Positions 1 to 11,369 are shown, counted from the first letter of the stretch. The stretch: DNA of 64,000 nt from Closterium sp. NIES-65 (GCA_948144175.1 CANXME010001279.1:687501-751500); one strand, 5' to 3'. The notes: a model not told the origin generated them from the sequence alone. Made by a program: numbers and translations.

Positions 1-330
1 ATACTTCTGGAAACGGGAGGATGGGGGGAAGGGGAACGAGGTCAGCCTGTACCGTACCGGAATAGCTCACTGTACCGTACTGCATCCCACAGAACCTTCT
101 GCCCCTCCCGCTTCCCTATCAGATGCTCGTATTTCTGGAAATGGGGAGATGGGGGATAATGGGATAGAGGGACAGGGGGGATAGGCGGATAGCGGGATAG
201 GGGGATAGGGGGGAAACACAATGCAGCTAGCACCGATTGAAACACCTCCTGCCTCTCACACTTCTCTATCGAATGACTGTATTTCTGGAGAGGAGGGGGA
301 GGAGTGGGGAGCGGAAGGGTGGAGACATTG
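1..330. repeat. Degenerate ~130-150 bp tandem units, G/A-rich
   Basis: A motif close to GTATTTCTGGAAATGGGGAGA recurs at about 1, 129 and 279. The second and third copies are each preceded by a related CCTCCCGCTTCCCTATC-like stretch. Between them lie GGGATAGGGGGATA-type runs. Spacing is roughly 130-150 bp, so this looks like about 2.3 decayed tandem units entering from the left edge. The open frames here are low-complexity Pro/Arg-rich and are not credible genes. Confidence 0.4.
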
Positions 331-1005
331 GGGGGTATGGCAGGCGGAAGAGCCGGATAAGCGCAGCAAGCGGGGAAAGCGCACGGGCGGAAGCGCAAAA
401 GGCGGGGAAAGCGCAAGGGTGGAAGCGCATCAGGCGGGGGTTGCGCAACGGCGGAAGAGCATTAACCGGGGGAAGCGAAAAAACGGAAGCAGCACCTGCA
501 GGAACTTGGGGATGTGGCGCACATATTGCGGGCCCTTCCGCGCGCTTCCCCCGGCCGTTCCGCCTCCGCGGAAACTCATGTTCTCGGCGGAACGGCGCAC
601 AACAGAAGGTGGAGAGGAGCGGATGAGGCTGAAAGGGCGGAAGTTACGGAAGGGCGGAAGTGGCGGATACAGACAGGCTAGAAGCGGAATTGTTGAAAGT
701 TGACTAGAGATAAAAGGGTTGGTATGCGAAATTCTCAGCCAAAGGAGTGCTACGTCAAACGGGGTGCCAACGCATATACAGGAAATCTACATGTTCCGAC
801 GAAGGCGGGGAAATGAAGGTACTGTCGAGCCTGCTTCTGGTTTTGCCGAGGATCGATCCGTCAACGCACTCAACCATACCATAACGCAGAATAACGTAGA
901 AAGTCGTAAATATACCCGTCTTGGGAATGACCTCGAGAATCCAGCTTCATCCATATTGCACAAGGTTTGGAAGACTAGGGTATACAGTGCGGTGGGGTGG
1001 ATACT
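331..1005. other. Flank of Gypsy-1 without a recognised gene
   Basis: About 340-480 is built of short degenerate GCGGAAGCGCA / GGCGGGGAAAGCGC units. The rest is unique sequence up to the target-site duplication ACAGA at 1006-1010. No open frame here shows a recognisable domain or a convincing start. It is probably host intergenic DNA at the Gypsy-1 insertion point, although an older repeat cannot be excluded. Confidence 0.4.
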
Positions 1006-1010
1006 ACAGA

Positions 1011-1290
1011 TGTAAGGAATTTTCCCGAATTCCTTATCGGGGTTGACTGCTACGCGTACAGCACGATTTTCGGACTTTGCACGTTCGGCTGATTTCAACG
1101 CTGCCGAGGCTCCTCGCGTCGCCTTCGGCATTTCCCATCGCCAAACCTGCACCCCAACCTCGTTCGTCCGAGGTTTCCTCCTAGCTAGGCTAGCTCCTAC
1201 ATTAGTGTGTTCCTTCATTGTATTCTCAGATCATTGAATCACAGTCTCGTTATTCGTTTACCTGCGCACTCTCTTTTACAACTCATAACA
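1011..1290 (+). repeat. 5' LTR of Gypsy-1
   Basis: Begins TG, ends CA. It opens with a near-palindrome (TGTAAGGAAT ... ATTCCTTA) that is also found at the start of the Gypsy-K LTR (61332). It matches the LTR at 38224-38471 over most of its length and is followed two bases later by a primer-binding site. Confidence 0.85.
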
Positions 1291-1292
1291 CC

Positions 1293-1304
1293 TGGTATCA
1301 GAGC
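1293..1304 (+). other. Primer-binding site, initiator tRNA-Met type
   Basis: TGGTATCAGAGC, the classic plant initiator tRNA-Met complement, two bases after the end of the LTR. Confidence 0.85.
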
Positions 1305-1491
1305 TACTTTCCTAGTTCACCCCGTTTTTCCAAGGGTAGTTTGGTGGCATAGGGTGAAGCTGGTTTAGTGACTACACGACGGTTGGCCGCAGGGATTGGT
1401 AATTCAATCCTGCCCGACTCCGTTAGTTCGTGTTTTCACTTGCCTGAAGGCCACGGAGATCCGACTGCCCACCAGACGTAGCGCTAGGCAC

Positions 1492-2407
1492 ATGGATCAG
1501 GACGCGGCTAACAAGATGATCGCGCAAGTGGCAGAAATGCAAGAGAGCATGAGGACATTAATGGCGGAAGTGACAACATTGTGTGAAGAAAACGTCGAGC
1601 TGCGCCAGACGCGAGGTGAAGCGCGTCAAGTGTCGCTCGAGGACGAAGGCGAGGGCAACAGTCAAGCGGTGAGCAATCCGTTGGACGCGCTCACACGTGA
1701 CTTCGAAGAGGAGGACACGCAGCGAGCGGGAGCAGCGCCAGTTGCAGTAACGACGATCAAGATCAAGCCCGTTAACCCGCCCCCGTTTAATCCTACGGAC
1801 AAGACGGTTATAGTAAAAGGGTGGCTGTTCGGGGTCGAGGTCTTCTTCACTACAGCAGGAGTTAATGACGACGCCACGCGTATTAATTACGCGGTTTCGC
1901 TTCTTCGAGGTGCAGCGCTTGAATGGTGGCGCTGAACCTTGGAAACGGGGACGCCGACAGGTGTGACGCATGCGGCAGACGGGACCTCAACAGTGACTAA
2001 TCAAGTGGCACAATCGATCTTCGGAGTGACCACGATACGCACGTGGAAGGAGTGGGGCGCAGCCTTACGAGATCGCTTCGAGCACGTATCCGACTCGGAG
2101 CAAGCTCGGATGAAGCTGCGTGCATGGTCGCAGATGGCTTCTGTCCAAGACTACACGGCATCATTTATGGGCCTCGCCGACCAAGTTGATGATATGTCGG
2201 AAGCTGAGCGGTTAGATAAATACATCAGCGACCTCAAATACGAGGTTCGCAGGGGCCGACCGGCATCATTTCTTGAAGTAGTACGGCTGGCGGAGTCTAC
2301 AGATGTGCTAATGCAGTACGCGAGAGCAGCTTCTCGGGAGGGAAACCGCTTTCGTGGCCAGACCCATCGGGCCACGATCAACGCCGTCTATACACCCGAC
2401 CGCCCTC
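1492..2407 (+). pseudogene. Gypsy-1 gag relic
   Basis: An N-terminal coiled-coil-like stretch starts at MDQDAANKM. It is followed by a retrotransposon capsid core with the signatures INYAVSLLRGAALEWW and, further on, a WKEWGAALRDRFE and SVQDYTASFMGLADQV region, as in plant gypsy gag proteins. The same core occurs in the Gypsy-K gag (61851-62765: ICYAVSLLRGPAMDWW, SVQDYTSGF). Copia-A sits between this region and the CCHC knuckle. A fossil, no longer one continuous frame. Confidence 0.75.
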
Positions 2408-2412
2408 CTAAG

Positions 2413-2545
2413 TGTCAGAACATTATAGCTTACTCTTTTATGTAGGCTATAGTGGGGTATCCCATAGGGGGTACAACCCAATTAGGGTTTCATATTTGTA
2501 CTCACTTCATTTCATACTGCACCCATTCTCGCTCTTTCTTTCTCA
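2413..2545 (+). repeat. 5' LTR of Copia-A
   Basis: 133 bp, TGTCAG...CTCA, identical by eye to 6993-7125. Contains GGGGGTACAACC and a telo-box-like ATTAGGGTTT at 2481-2490. The primer-binding site TGGAATCAGAGC follows directly. Confidence 0.9.
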
Positions 2546-2589
2546 TGGAATCAGAGCAGGTCCCATCCTAGGGACTGTTCTTTAGGGCC

Positions 2590-3475
2590 CACCGAAGCGC
2601 GCCCGAGGCGCGCGCCTTTTTTTTTAGCGACCCTCCGAGTCGCCCTTTTCCTTCGCGGCCCCGCCGCCCTACTCTCGCGGCCCAGCCGCCGCCCTACCTT
2701 AGCGGCCCACCCGCCGCCCTTGCTAGCGGCCCCGCCGTCCCGTCGCGGCCCCGCCACCCAGTCGCGGCCCCACTGCCCCTACGCGCGGCCCCGCCACTCC
2801 GTAGCGGCCCCGCCACCCCTTCGAGCGGCCCCGCCCCTTCGTCGCGGCCCCGCCACTCTGTCGCGGCCCCGCCACTCCGTCGCGGCCCCGCCACCCCCCT
2901 TCGAGCGGCCTCGCCACTCCGACGCGGCCCCGCCACCCAGTCGCGGCCCCGCCACCTCTTCGCGCGGCCCCGCCACTTCGTCGCGGCCCCGCCACTCCTT
3001 CGAGCGGCCCCGCCACTCTGTCGCGGCCCACCCGCCGCTCTACCTGCGGCCTCCCCGCCGCCCTACCTGCGGCCATCCGCCGCCCTACCTGCGGCCGTCC
3101 CGCCGCCCTACCTGCGGCCTACCCGTGGCCCTACCTGCGGCCCGCCCGGCCGCCCTACCTACGCTGCCCAGTAGCAGCCGAGCCGCCCGGAGCAGCCGAG
3201 CCGCCCAGGAGCCACCGAGCCGCCCCGCAGCAGCCGAGCCGCCCAGCAGCAGCCCAGCCGCCCGGAGCCGCCGAGCCGCCCAGCAGCAGCCGAGCCGCCC
3301 GGAGCCGCCGAGCCGCCCAGCAGCAGCCGAGCCGCCCAGGAGCCGCCGAGCCGCCGAGCAGCAGCCGAGCCGCCCGGCAGCAGCCGAGCCGTCCGGGAGC
3401 CGAGCCGCCCAGCAGCCTAGCGGCCGTGTCGCCGTGCGACCTTCCTCCCGAGCCGCCCGACCTGCCCGGTGAGCA
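2590..3475 (+). repeat. C/G-rich tandem-repeat leader of Copia-A
   Basis: Two repeat blocks lie between the primer site and gag. About 2640-3050 is built of GCGGCCCCGCCACTC-like units. About 3050-3420 is built first of CCGCCCTACCTGCGGCC and then of GAGCCGCCCAGCAGCAGCC units. Several frames stay open through it only because of the repeat composition (Pro/Arg/Ala-rich). The position corresponds to the repeat leaders of Copia-G, -H, -I and -J, but the units differ. Confidence 0.75.
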
Positions 3476-4335
3476 CTGCACTGCTGTCACTGCGTACCCT
3501 TTCCCTACTGCTTGCACTGCGCCACTGTCGTCGTCATGGCTACACCCAGTGTCCTCGCTTTTGACGCTGAGGGTCGAGCCATTGACTTTGAGGTCTGGCT
3601 CGACGACCTGCAGCTGTTTTTACAGTGCGACAGGGCCGACAGTCTGTCTCTCTTTGACCTCACCTCTGGCGCCGTCCCTGCCCCTGCTGCTGATGCTGAC
3701 GCCACTGTTCGCTCTCAGTGGGCCACGCGCGATGCTGCTGCACGTCTTGCTGTGCGTCGCCACCTGCCTACCGCTGAGCGCGCGCACTTTAGCCAGTACA
3801 AGAGTGCTCAGACCTTGTACGACGCTGTAGTTGCGCGCTACTCCTCCCCTGCCACTGCTGCACTGAGCCGCCTCATGCTCCCCTTCCTCTTCCCTGACCT
3901 TGCCGCCTTTCCCACTGTCGCTGATCTCATCACGCACCTCCGCACTAGTGACACTCGCTAGCGCGCTGCGCTTCCTGCTGACTTCTGCGCCAAGAACCCC
4001 CCCCCCCATGTACATCACTCTCTACTTCCTAGTCACTCGCCTCCCTAACTCCCTTCGTGTAGTCCGGGACCACTTCCTCGCGGTCTGTCCCACCACCCTC
4101 ACAGTCGACAGCCTCGAGAAGGCCCTCCTTGCAGCAGAGAAGAGCATAGTTGCTGTAGGAGCCTCTCGAGGTGACCCCCGCGCCCCCATCTTTGAGGGTT
4201 ATTCTCCTTCCCCTCTCCTGCCCTCTGTCGCCTCTGCCGCTGCGGCCGACCTCGTTGGTCTTGAGTCGGTCGGTGCGGCGTCTGCCCCTAGCGGGAGACG
4301 CCGCTCTGGCAAGGGCAAAGGGGGCAAGGGAGCGG

Positions 4336-4560
4336 GTGGGGCCAGTGGGGGCGGTGGAGGTGGAGGTGGAGGCGGCGGAGGGAGTGGGAGTGGCGGTGGA
4401 GGTGGTAGCGGGGGTGGGGGTGCTAGTGGCGGCAGTGGAAGCGGGGGTGGCGGCGGCGGTGGCGGTGGTAGCGGAGGTGGCGGAGGTGGCGGCGGTGGAG
4501 GCGGAGGCGGGGGAGGTGGAGGTGGAGGCGGGGGTGGTGGAGGTGGAGGTGGTAGGAGTG
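4336..4560 (+). repeat. Poly-glycine-coding GGN tract in Copia-A
   Basis: About 75 codons, almost all Gly with scattered Ser/Ala, written as GGTGGAGGTGGAGGCGGC-like DNA. The plus strand carries very many closely spaced GG/GGG runs. Equivalent tracts occur in Copia-C (about 21860-22062), Copia-G (about 29340-29575) and Copia-I (about 41620-41830), always between gag and the Cys/His motif. Confidence 0.8.
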
Positions 4561-6636
4561 GAACTTCACAGCGGAGCGGCACTGGGGGAGGTCAGCGCCA
4601 GCAGCAGCAGCAGCGTTCTCGCGACGTCCCCACCCCTCAGCAGCTCCGTCAGTGGTACACGCAGCGTCAGCGCGGTGGGGGTTTTGGTCCCTGCACCTAC
4701 GTTCTCCGCACTGGCGACCGCGCTGGAGAGCAGTGTGGGGGCACCCACCACGCCCAGCGCTGCTTTGGCCGCCTAACGGACGCTTGGCGCCAGCAGTTCC
4801 CGGAGGCCGCGGAGATCCCCCGCTGGGGAGAGCTGTCTACGGCTGGTGTAGCTATCTTTGATCTTGATTCTGATGCTATCCTTGCTGCCATGTATGCTGT
4901 AACCATTAGTGATGAGGGTGACTGTTACCGGTGTTTCCCGCCCGACCCGGGCATTGGTACTGCTGCTCTAGGTGCCGGTGAGGCTTCTGCTCTAGGTGCC
5001 AGTGCGTCTGTGCTCTCAGGTGCTGGTGAGGCTGCTCTCTCAGGTACTAGTGCGTCTGCGCTCTCAGATACTGCGTCGGCTTCGGCCTCCCTCACCTTTA
5101 CTCTTGACTCTGGAGCGTCTCGCTCTTTCTTTCGGGACCGTACCACACTCACGCCGCTTAGTCGGCCTGTTGCGGTTTCCCTGGCTGACCCCTCTGGGGG
5201 TCCTGTCCTGTCTCGCTTCTCCACAGTCCTCCCGTGTCCGGCGGCTCCCTCTAGCACCCTGTCTGGTCTCTACCTCCCCTCGTTCTCTACGAACTTGGTG
5301 AGTGGTGCTGACCTACAGGATGTGGGAGTCCACCAGTTCACCCCTGCTCGTCAGCGAGTCATGCACTGCACAGAGGCTAGCACGGGTCGTCACCTGGCTA
5401 CGTTTACACGTCAGCCAGGGTCGAGCCTGTACACACTGACCACTGATTCTCCTCCAGGTGCTGAGTCTGGTAGCGTCCCTTCGTCTGGTCAGGTGTTTGC
5501 TGCAGCGTCCAGGTCTGGTCCTGAGTCTGCCCCCTGTTCGTGTCGCCGTCTTTCTCACGAGACCCTCCTCTGGCACCACCGCTTTGGCCACCCCTCTCTG
5601 CTTCGGCTCAGAGGCATGGCCTCTCGTCTTCTTGTGTCTGGTCTTCTCCGGTCACTCCCTCCCCTTCCTCAGGGCCCTGGCCCTGCCTGTGTCCCTTGTG
5701 TCGAGGGGCGCCAGCGTGCTGCCCCTCACTCCTCCCAGTTTCCTCCGACAGAGGCTCCGTTGCAGACGCTTCACATGGACGTGTGGGGCCCTGCCCGCGT
5801 CCGTGGACTCGATCACGAGCGCTACTTCCTGTTGGTGGTTGACGACTACTCGCGTTACACCACAGTCTTCCCCTTGCGCAGCAAGGGTGATGTCACTGAG
5901 GTGTTGATCGACTGGATCCGCGCAGCTCGTCTCCAGCTCAGGAAGAGCTTTGGCTCGGACTTTCCGGTGTTGCGTCTGCACTCGGACAGAGGCGGAGAGT
6001 TCTCCTCTGGCCTTCTGCGTGCCTACTGTAGTGCGCGAGGCATCCGCCAGACCTTCACGCTTCCGGACTCACCGCAACAAAATGGGATTCCAGAGCGCCG
6101 CATTTGCATAGTCATGGACGTCGCTCGTACGTCTATGATGCATGCGGCTGCCCCCCATTTTCTGTGGCCGTTTGCGGTCAGGTACGCGGCGCATCAGATC
6201 AACCTCCACCCCAGGGTCTCCAGGCCGGAGACCTCCCCAGCCCTGCTGTGGACGGGGAAGGTTGGCGATGCGTCGGCGTTCCGGGTGTGGGGATCTCGGG
6301 CGTTTGTCCGCGACTTGTCTGCGGATAAGCTGTCCCCTCGTGCTGCTCCCTGCGTCTTCCTGGGGTTCCCCCCCGACGCCCCTGGGTGGCAGTTCTACCA
6401 CCCCTCCTCTCGACGTGTTCTGTCCTCCCAGGACGTCACGTTCGACGAGTCGGTACCCTACAACCGCCTCTTCCCCTACCGCACTCCGTCCCTCCCCCCG
6501 CCCCCGCTCTTCTTGGTACCTGGTCCCCCCCTGGTAGACCCCCTTCCCCCTCAGGGTCCTGCCCCTTCAGGTGTGTCCCAGGTAGACGCGGTTGAGCCTG
6601 TCGAGGTCACTGGTGACTCTGGTGCTGCTGCGGGAG

Positions 6637-6865
6637 CTGAGCTTGGGGGTGCTGAGCCTAGAGGTGCTACACTTGGGGGTGCGGAGTCTGGGGGTGCAGA
6701 GTCTGGGGGTGCTGAGCCTGGGGGTGCTGAGCCTGGGGGTGTTGAGCCTGGGGGTACTGAGTCTGGGGGTGCTGAGCCTGGGGGTGCTGGGCCTGGGGGT
6801 GCTGAGACTGGGGGTGCTGAGACTGGAGGTGCTAAGACTGGGGGTGCTCCGCCTGGAGGTACTTC
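6637..6865 (+). repeat. 15-bp tandem repeat spacer of Copia-A
   Basis: About 15 units close to GGGGGTGCTGAGCCT, coding GGAEP or related pentapeptides, placed after the integrase. The same type of spacer follows the integrase in Copia-C, -G and -I. Confidence 0.8.
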
Positions 6866-6992
6866 GTCTAGCCGAGAGCCACTCTCCCCACAGGAGCTGC
6901 GTGGTGACATTGTGATCCACCCTGAGCTTTGCTTTGTTTTGCTTGACTGGTCTTATGACCCCTTGTTCTCCCCCACTTTGCCTATGGGGGTG

Positions 6993-7125
6993 TGTCAGAA
7001 CATTATAGCTTACTCTTTTATGTAGGCTATAGTGGGGTATCCCATAGGGGGTACAACCCAATTAGGGTTTCATATTTGTACTCACTTCATTTCATACTGC
7101 ACCCATTCTCGCTCTTTCTTTCTCA
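6993..7125 (+). repeat. 3' LTR of Copia-A
   Basis: Same 133 bp as 2413-2545, preceded by the polypurine tract CTATGGGGGTG and followed by the target duplication CTAAG. Confidence 0.9.
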
Positions 7126-7130
7126 CTAAG

Positions 7131-8423
7131 GGACCGTGTTACCGGTGTGGGAAGACGGGTCACTACATGAAAGACTGCCACGAGAAAACGCCGCTGACGG
7201 GGAACGACAGGAAGGAGCAGGGAAATGGGAAGAGTCAGTAATTAGCGGGCCCTTTACTGACTGTGCTCCGTCGCCCGAACACCACCATCCCCACCGAGTC
7301 GTGGTTCCGATTCATGCAGTCGATCGCACTCGGCCGAATAACGGGGATACACATGTGGATCACCCTGTGCTGGTCGCCGGCAAGATGTTAAAATATAACT
7401 TGAAAATGTTCGTCGATGGAGGGGCCAGCCATAGCCTCTTCAACTTGGCGAACGCAAAAAAATGCAAGCTGCAACTTGACAGGTGTCTGCTCAAAATTGA
7501 CGCCCGCCTCGTGGATGGGACGCCTCTGGCGATAACGGAAGAAACACGGACGGTCATGATCGAATGCGGCGACGATTTCGGCTTCAGCATGAAGTTTCTC
7601 GCGACAACATTGGACGGCTGCGACGTGCTGCTGGGACGTGATAGGCTGAGACGGCACAACCCCGTCATCGACTGGACAACGGGATCGTGCAGCATCAGCA
7701 AGCACGAGGGGCTAATTAAGCTGCCTGCATGGACACCTGACTACATCCAAGCCCCGTGCGTCAAAGCTATCACTATAGCTTGCCACTTTAACAAGGGCGC
7801 ACAGTTGTTCGTTGTTTGCTTACGCGAGGTGGCGGTTGACACCGACGAAAAAGACATCGAGAAGCTATGTGCACCTGTACCACCGGATTTAGCGGAGCTA
7901 ATTTGGAGGCACCCAGACATTTTCCTCGACAACCTGCCACCTGGACTGCCACCCGAGAGACCTAAGGACCACAAAATCCAGCTCGAACCTGGCGCGCAGC
8001 CGACTGTTCGGACACAGTGGCGGTTGACCCAGCCGGAACTCGAGGAGCTGCGAATTCAAATTGATGCACTGTTCCAGAAAGGGTTCATTCAGGCCAGCAC
8101 ATCTCCCTTCACAGCACCGGTCCTGTTCACTCCGAAGAAGGACGGCGGGCTTCGCATGTGTATCGACAATCGCGCGCTGAACTGGGTCACCATCAAGTCT
8201 CGCTACCCAATCCCACGCACCGACGACCTCCTCGACCAACTTCCCAGCCCTTGATATTTCTCGAAGATTGACTTACGTGGCAGTTACCACCAGATTCGAG
8301 TCTTCGCACAAGACTGTCACAAGACTGCGTTTCGCACACACTACGGGAGATACGAATTTACAGTGATGCCTTTCGTCCTCACGAACGCGCCTTCAACATT
8401 TCAACTCACCATGAACAGGGTTT
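7131..8423 (+). pseudogene. Gypsy-1 zinc knuckle, protease and RT start relic
   Basis: Resumes Gypsy-1 after Copia-A. A canonical CCHC knuckle is visible ([14 protein letters not shown], about 7137-7180). A retropepsin-like region follows with [12 protein letters not shown] (about 7410), then RT beginning ([26 protein letters not shown], in two adjoining segments about 8107-8180; [18 protein letters not shown] about 8367). The usual DSGA is DGGA here. Copia-B interrupts the RT. A fossil. Confidence 0.75.
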
Positions 8424-8549
8424 TGTCAGACTTCTATGACTTAGCCTATGTAGGCTATAGTGGGGTAGCACATATGGGGTACAACACATTTCTAGGGTTT
8501 GTACTTGTACCTAACCTTTCCCTTAGTCAATCATTCCTCGGTTTTTACA
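8424..8549 (+). repeat. 5' LTR of Copia-B
   Basis: TGTCAGACTT...TTTACA with the shared core GTAGGCTATAGTGGGGTA, GGGGTACAACAC and TCTAGGGTTT (8491-8500). Confidence 0.8.
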
Positions 8550-8559
8550 TGGTACTAGA

Positions 8560-9520
8560 GCTGCTGGGACTAGGGGTGCTGCTGGGGCTGCTGGCAGTAC
8601 TGGAGCTGACGGTTCTGCTGGAGCTGCTGGAGCTGGAGCAGCGGGGGGTGTTGGCGCTGGAGGTGCTGCTGGCGCTGGTGTTTCTCACGGTGCTGGAGTT
8701 GGCGCTGTTGGAGCTGGAGGTGCTGCTGGCGCTGGTGCTGCCGCTGGGGGTACTGGTGCTATCCCTGCTTGTTCTGGAGGCGCTGCGCGGCCGCGGCCGT
8801 ACTTCGTTCTGCTCCTTGAGCAGGTTCTTGGTCTCTTGCCCTCTCCTGGTCCTGCTCCTCCCTTAGAGTGTCCACAGCCTATCCAGACGCGGTCACAGTT
8901 ACAGCCAGCCTCCCCCATACCTGCTCCTTCTCCCTACACTAGTCCTACTGGAGGTCTTGCTGAGCGTCGTGAGCCTGCGTCTCGTCCTGCGTCGCCTGTT
9001 CGTGCTGCTCGCACTAGTAGTCATGCTCCGCGTCCGCGTCCTCCTACCGTCCTAGGCACACACCAGATGGCACTGCGTCCTTCCACTGCTCCTTTGCGTG
9101 TCCCGTTGCCGTCTCATCCAGAGTCCTCTCTTCCTTTCCTTGCTGACCCAGAGTCTGACTCTCTTCGTGCTGCCAGTCCTACTGTCACGCGTCTTCTGAC
9201 TACTACTGTCTCTGACCCTTCCTTTCAGTCCACTGCTGCGTCTGCCTTGGTTACTGAGCTTGTCGACTTTGCTGCTCGCTGTCGTCTAGACTACGCCACT
9301 AGTCTTGTTGCTGAGTGTGAGTCTGTCTGTCCTCCGTCCGTCGGGGGTGAGTGTGCTCTTAGCATGGACGTCCTTGAAGACAGGCAGGAGGATTTCCAGT
9401 GTTTTTCTGATGATTTGCCTCATCCCGTGTCCACGATGATTGCCCCTTAGGGAGACCCGGATGCACCAGACATCCCGACTCCTCGATCGTACGCTGAGGC
9501 GATCGAGGGTCCCTACTCCT
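8560..9520 (+). pseudogene. Copia-B spacer and pre-RT region
   Basis: About 8560-8790 is a GGAGCTGCTGGN-type repeat spacer. It is followed by a Pro/Ser-rich linker (TPLRVPLPSHPESSLPF-like, VTELVDFAARCRLDYATSL, LEDRQEDFQCF) that precedes RT in all copia elements of this group in the window, for example about 44800-45180 in Copia-I. A fossil with breaks. Confidence 0.65.
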
Positions 9521-9524
9521 CTCA

Positions 9525-11051
9525 GTGGCATTCAGCCATGGACGCAGAGATGGCTTCTGGAAGTCCACAGGCACTTACGTCGACGAGGTTCCCCCGCCTG
9601 GGGCGAACATCGTCAGTGGCATGTGGATTTTCAGGGTGAAGCGGCCGCCGGGTTCTCCGCCTATCTTCAAGGCGCGTTACGTGGCTCGAGGCTTCAGTCA
9701 GCGGCAGATAGTTGACTACTCTCAGACCTTGTCTCCCACCCCGAAGATGACCACTCTTCGGATGCTGCTGCACATAGCCGCTCAGCGCGACTACGAGCTT
9801 CACTCTCTTGACTTCAGCACAGCTTTCTTGCAGGGCAGCGTGCACGAGGAGATCTGGCTGTGCCGCCCACTTGGCTTCACTGGGTCGTTTCCTCTTGGTA
9901 CCCAGTGGAGCCTCCGGCGGCCAGTCTACGGTCTCCGCCAGGCACCTTGTGAGTGGCACGACACACTGAGGACTACACTTGCGGCTCTTGGGTTTGCTCC
10001 TTCTACAGCCGACCCGTCGCTGTTTCTGCGCACCGACACCTCTTTGCCGCCGTTCTACATCCTCGTCTACGTCGATGACTTGGTCTTTGCCACTGCTGAC
10101 ACTGCTGGACTTTCCCACGTGAAGTCCGAGCTGCAGAAGAGACACACGTGCACAGACCTTGGTGAGCTGCGCAGCTACCTTGGCTTGCAGATCACCCGGG
10201 ACAGAGCACAGCGCACCATTACCCTGACTCAGCCACACATGGTGCAGCAGGTCCTTCAGCGCTTCGGCTTCACGTACTCCTCGCCTCAGGCCACTCCTCT
10301 GTCTACTCGCTACTCGCTCTCAGCTCTGCCTTCGGATGAGTCCGTAGAGCCGAGTGGCCCATACCCAGAGCTTGTTGGCTGCCTCAGGTACCTGATGAAC
10401 TGCACACGACCTGACTTTGCATACCCTCTTAGCATCTTGGCACGCTATGTTGCTCCTGGGAGACACCGACCAGAGCACATGGCTGCAGCGAAGAGGGTGT
10501 TGCGCTATTTGTGCAGTACGCCGGGCATGGGGCTAGTGCTTGGAGGGCGACGTTCAGTGGTCCTCACAGGTCACGCAGACGCTTCTTGGGCTGACGACCA
10601 GGCTCTGCAGCGGTCGTCACAGGGTTACACCTTCAGCCTTGGCTCCGGCTCTGGTTCGTGGCGGTCTACCCGCTTGTCTTCTGTTCTTTGCTCTAGCTGT
10701 GAGGCTGAGATCCACGCGGGGGCCATGGCTGCACAGGAGTTACGCTGGCTCACCTACCTGCTGACTGACCTAGGAGAGCCGCCTCGTTCTCCTCCAGTTC
10801 TGTACGTAGACAACAAGGCCATGCTGGCCTTGTGTTTGGAGCACAGACTAGAGCACAGAACGAAGCACATTGCTCTTCGCTACTTCCTTGCTCGTGAGCT
10901 GCAGCAGCGTGGTCAGCTGCGCCTTGCTTACGTGGCCTCTGGGGCCAACACTGCTGATATCTTTACGAAGGCACTTCCGCCTTGTGATCATCAGCAATTC
11001 TGTACGATGCTAGGTCTTGTGCCTACTTGGCCTCACTTGCTCACTTCTTGA
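9525..11051 (+). pseudogene. Copia-B reverse transcriptase / RNase H region
   Basis: A long open stretch (about 508 codons) with copia RT motifs: WIFRVKRPPGSPP, FKARYVARGFSQ, LDFSTAFLQG, VYGLRQAP and the catalytic LVYVDDLVFA (about 10062). The RNase H part has SSCEAEI, YVDNKAMLAL and ANTADIFTKALPP near the end. It lacks the upstream gag-protease-integrase of a full element, so it is listed as a relic of a non-autonomous element. Confidence 0.8.
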
Positions 11052-11245
11052 CCTTGCTTATACTGTGATCTTTCTATACCTGCACTTACTTGTTTACCTT
11101 TATATATGATCTTGCATGTGAACTGGCCTTGTGGCCTTGAGCTTGTGCTCAGAATGTGTGGTGACGTGATCCACCCTGAGCTTGCTTTGCTTTGCTGGAC
11201 TGGTCTTGTGACCTCTTGTTCTCCCCCACTTTGCCTATGGGGGTG

Positions 11246-11369
11246 TGTTAGACTTATATGACTTAGCCTATGTTGGCTTTAGTGGGGTAGCACATATGGG
11301 GTACAACACATTTCTAGGGTTTGTACTTGTACCCAACCTTTCCGTTAGTCAATCATTCCTCGTTTTTCA
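11246..11369 (+). repeat. 3' LTR of Copia-B
   Basis: TGTTAGACTT...TTTTTCA, preceded by CTATGGGGGTG. Several substitutions separate it from 8424-8549. Confidence 0.8.

Larger units (their letters stand above)
3536..6900 (+). pseudogene. Copia-A gag-protease-integrase relic
   Basis: Starts with MATPSVLAFDAEGRAIDFE, a start shared with Copia-G (28562) and similar to Copia-I and -H. In order: capsid-like gag; a poly-Gly tract (about 4336-4560); the motif C-x13-C-x3-H-x4-C (about 4690-4770); protease core FTLDSGASRSFF (about 5095); pre-integrase LLWHHRFGHPS (about 5567); and integrase with LHMDVWGPARV, DDYSRYTTVF and LHSDRGGEF followed by SPQQNGIPERR. It ends in a spacer of GGAEPGG repeats. A fossil, with no RT/RNase H recognised. 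Confidence 0.8.
2413..7125 (+). mobile_element. Copia-A: short-LTR Ty1/copia element, reduced
   Basis: Bounded by two 133-bp LTRs that look identical by eye and by the 5-bp target duplication CTAAG (2408-2412 and 7126-7130). It lies inside the Gypsy-1 gag region. Parts seen: 5' LTR, primer site (TGGAATCAGAGC at 2546), a C/G-rich repeat leader, gag, a poly-Gly tract, the variant Cys/His motif, protease (LDSGAS), pre-integrase and integrase, a Gly/Glu/Pro repeat spacer, polypurine tract and 3' LTR. No RT/RNase H module is recognised, so it looks non-autonomous. Identical LTRs imply a recent insertion. Confidence 0.9.
8424..11369 (+). mobile_element. Copia-B: reduced copia element inside the Gypsy-1 RT
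   Basis: Bounded by LTRs of 126 and 124 bp (8424-8549 and 11246-11369), about 94-95% alike by eye, TGTYAG...CA. The bases outside are similar on both sides (ACAGGGTTT / CAGGTTTTT), consistent with an imperfect target duplication. A primer site like TGGTACTAGAGC follows the 5' LTR. Inside are a Gly/Ala/Val-type repeat spacer and one RT/RNase H region. No gag, protease or integrase is recognised, so it is non-autonomous. LTR divergence makes it older than Copia-A. Confidence 0.8.

Noticed and set aside
221-703. Two overlapping forward frames of 129-160 codons
   Set aside because: Arg/Gly/Glu-rich translation of purine-rich repeats; no domain and no convincing context.
719-1218. Frames crossing the left flank and the Gypsy-1 LTR
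   Set aside because: The reverse frame runs through LTR sequence that recurs at 38224; it is not a gene.
4199-4582. Poly-proline reverse frame opposite the Gly tract (also at 21760-22089)
   Set aside because: Antisense of GGN codons; a composition shadow.
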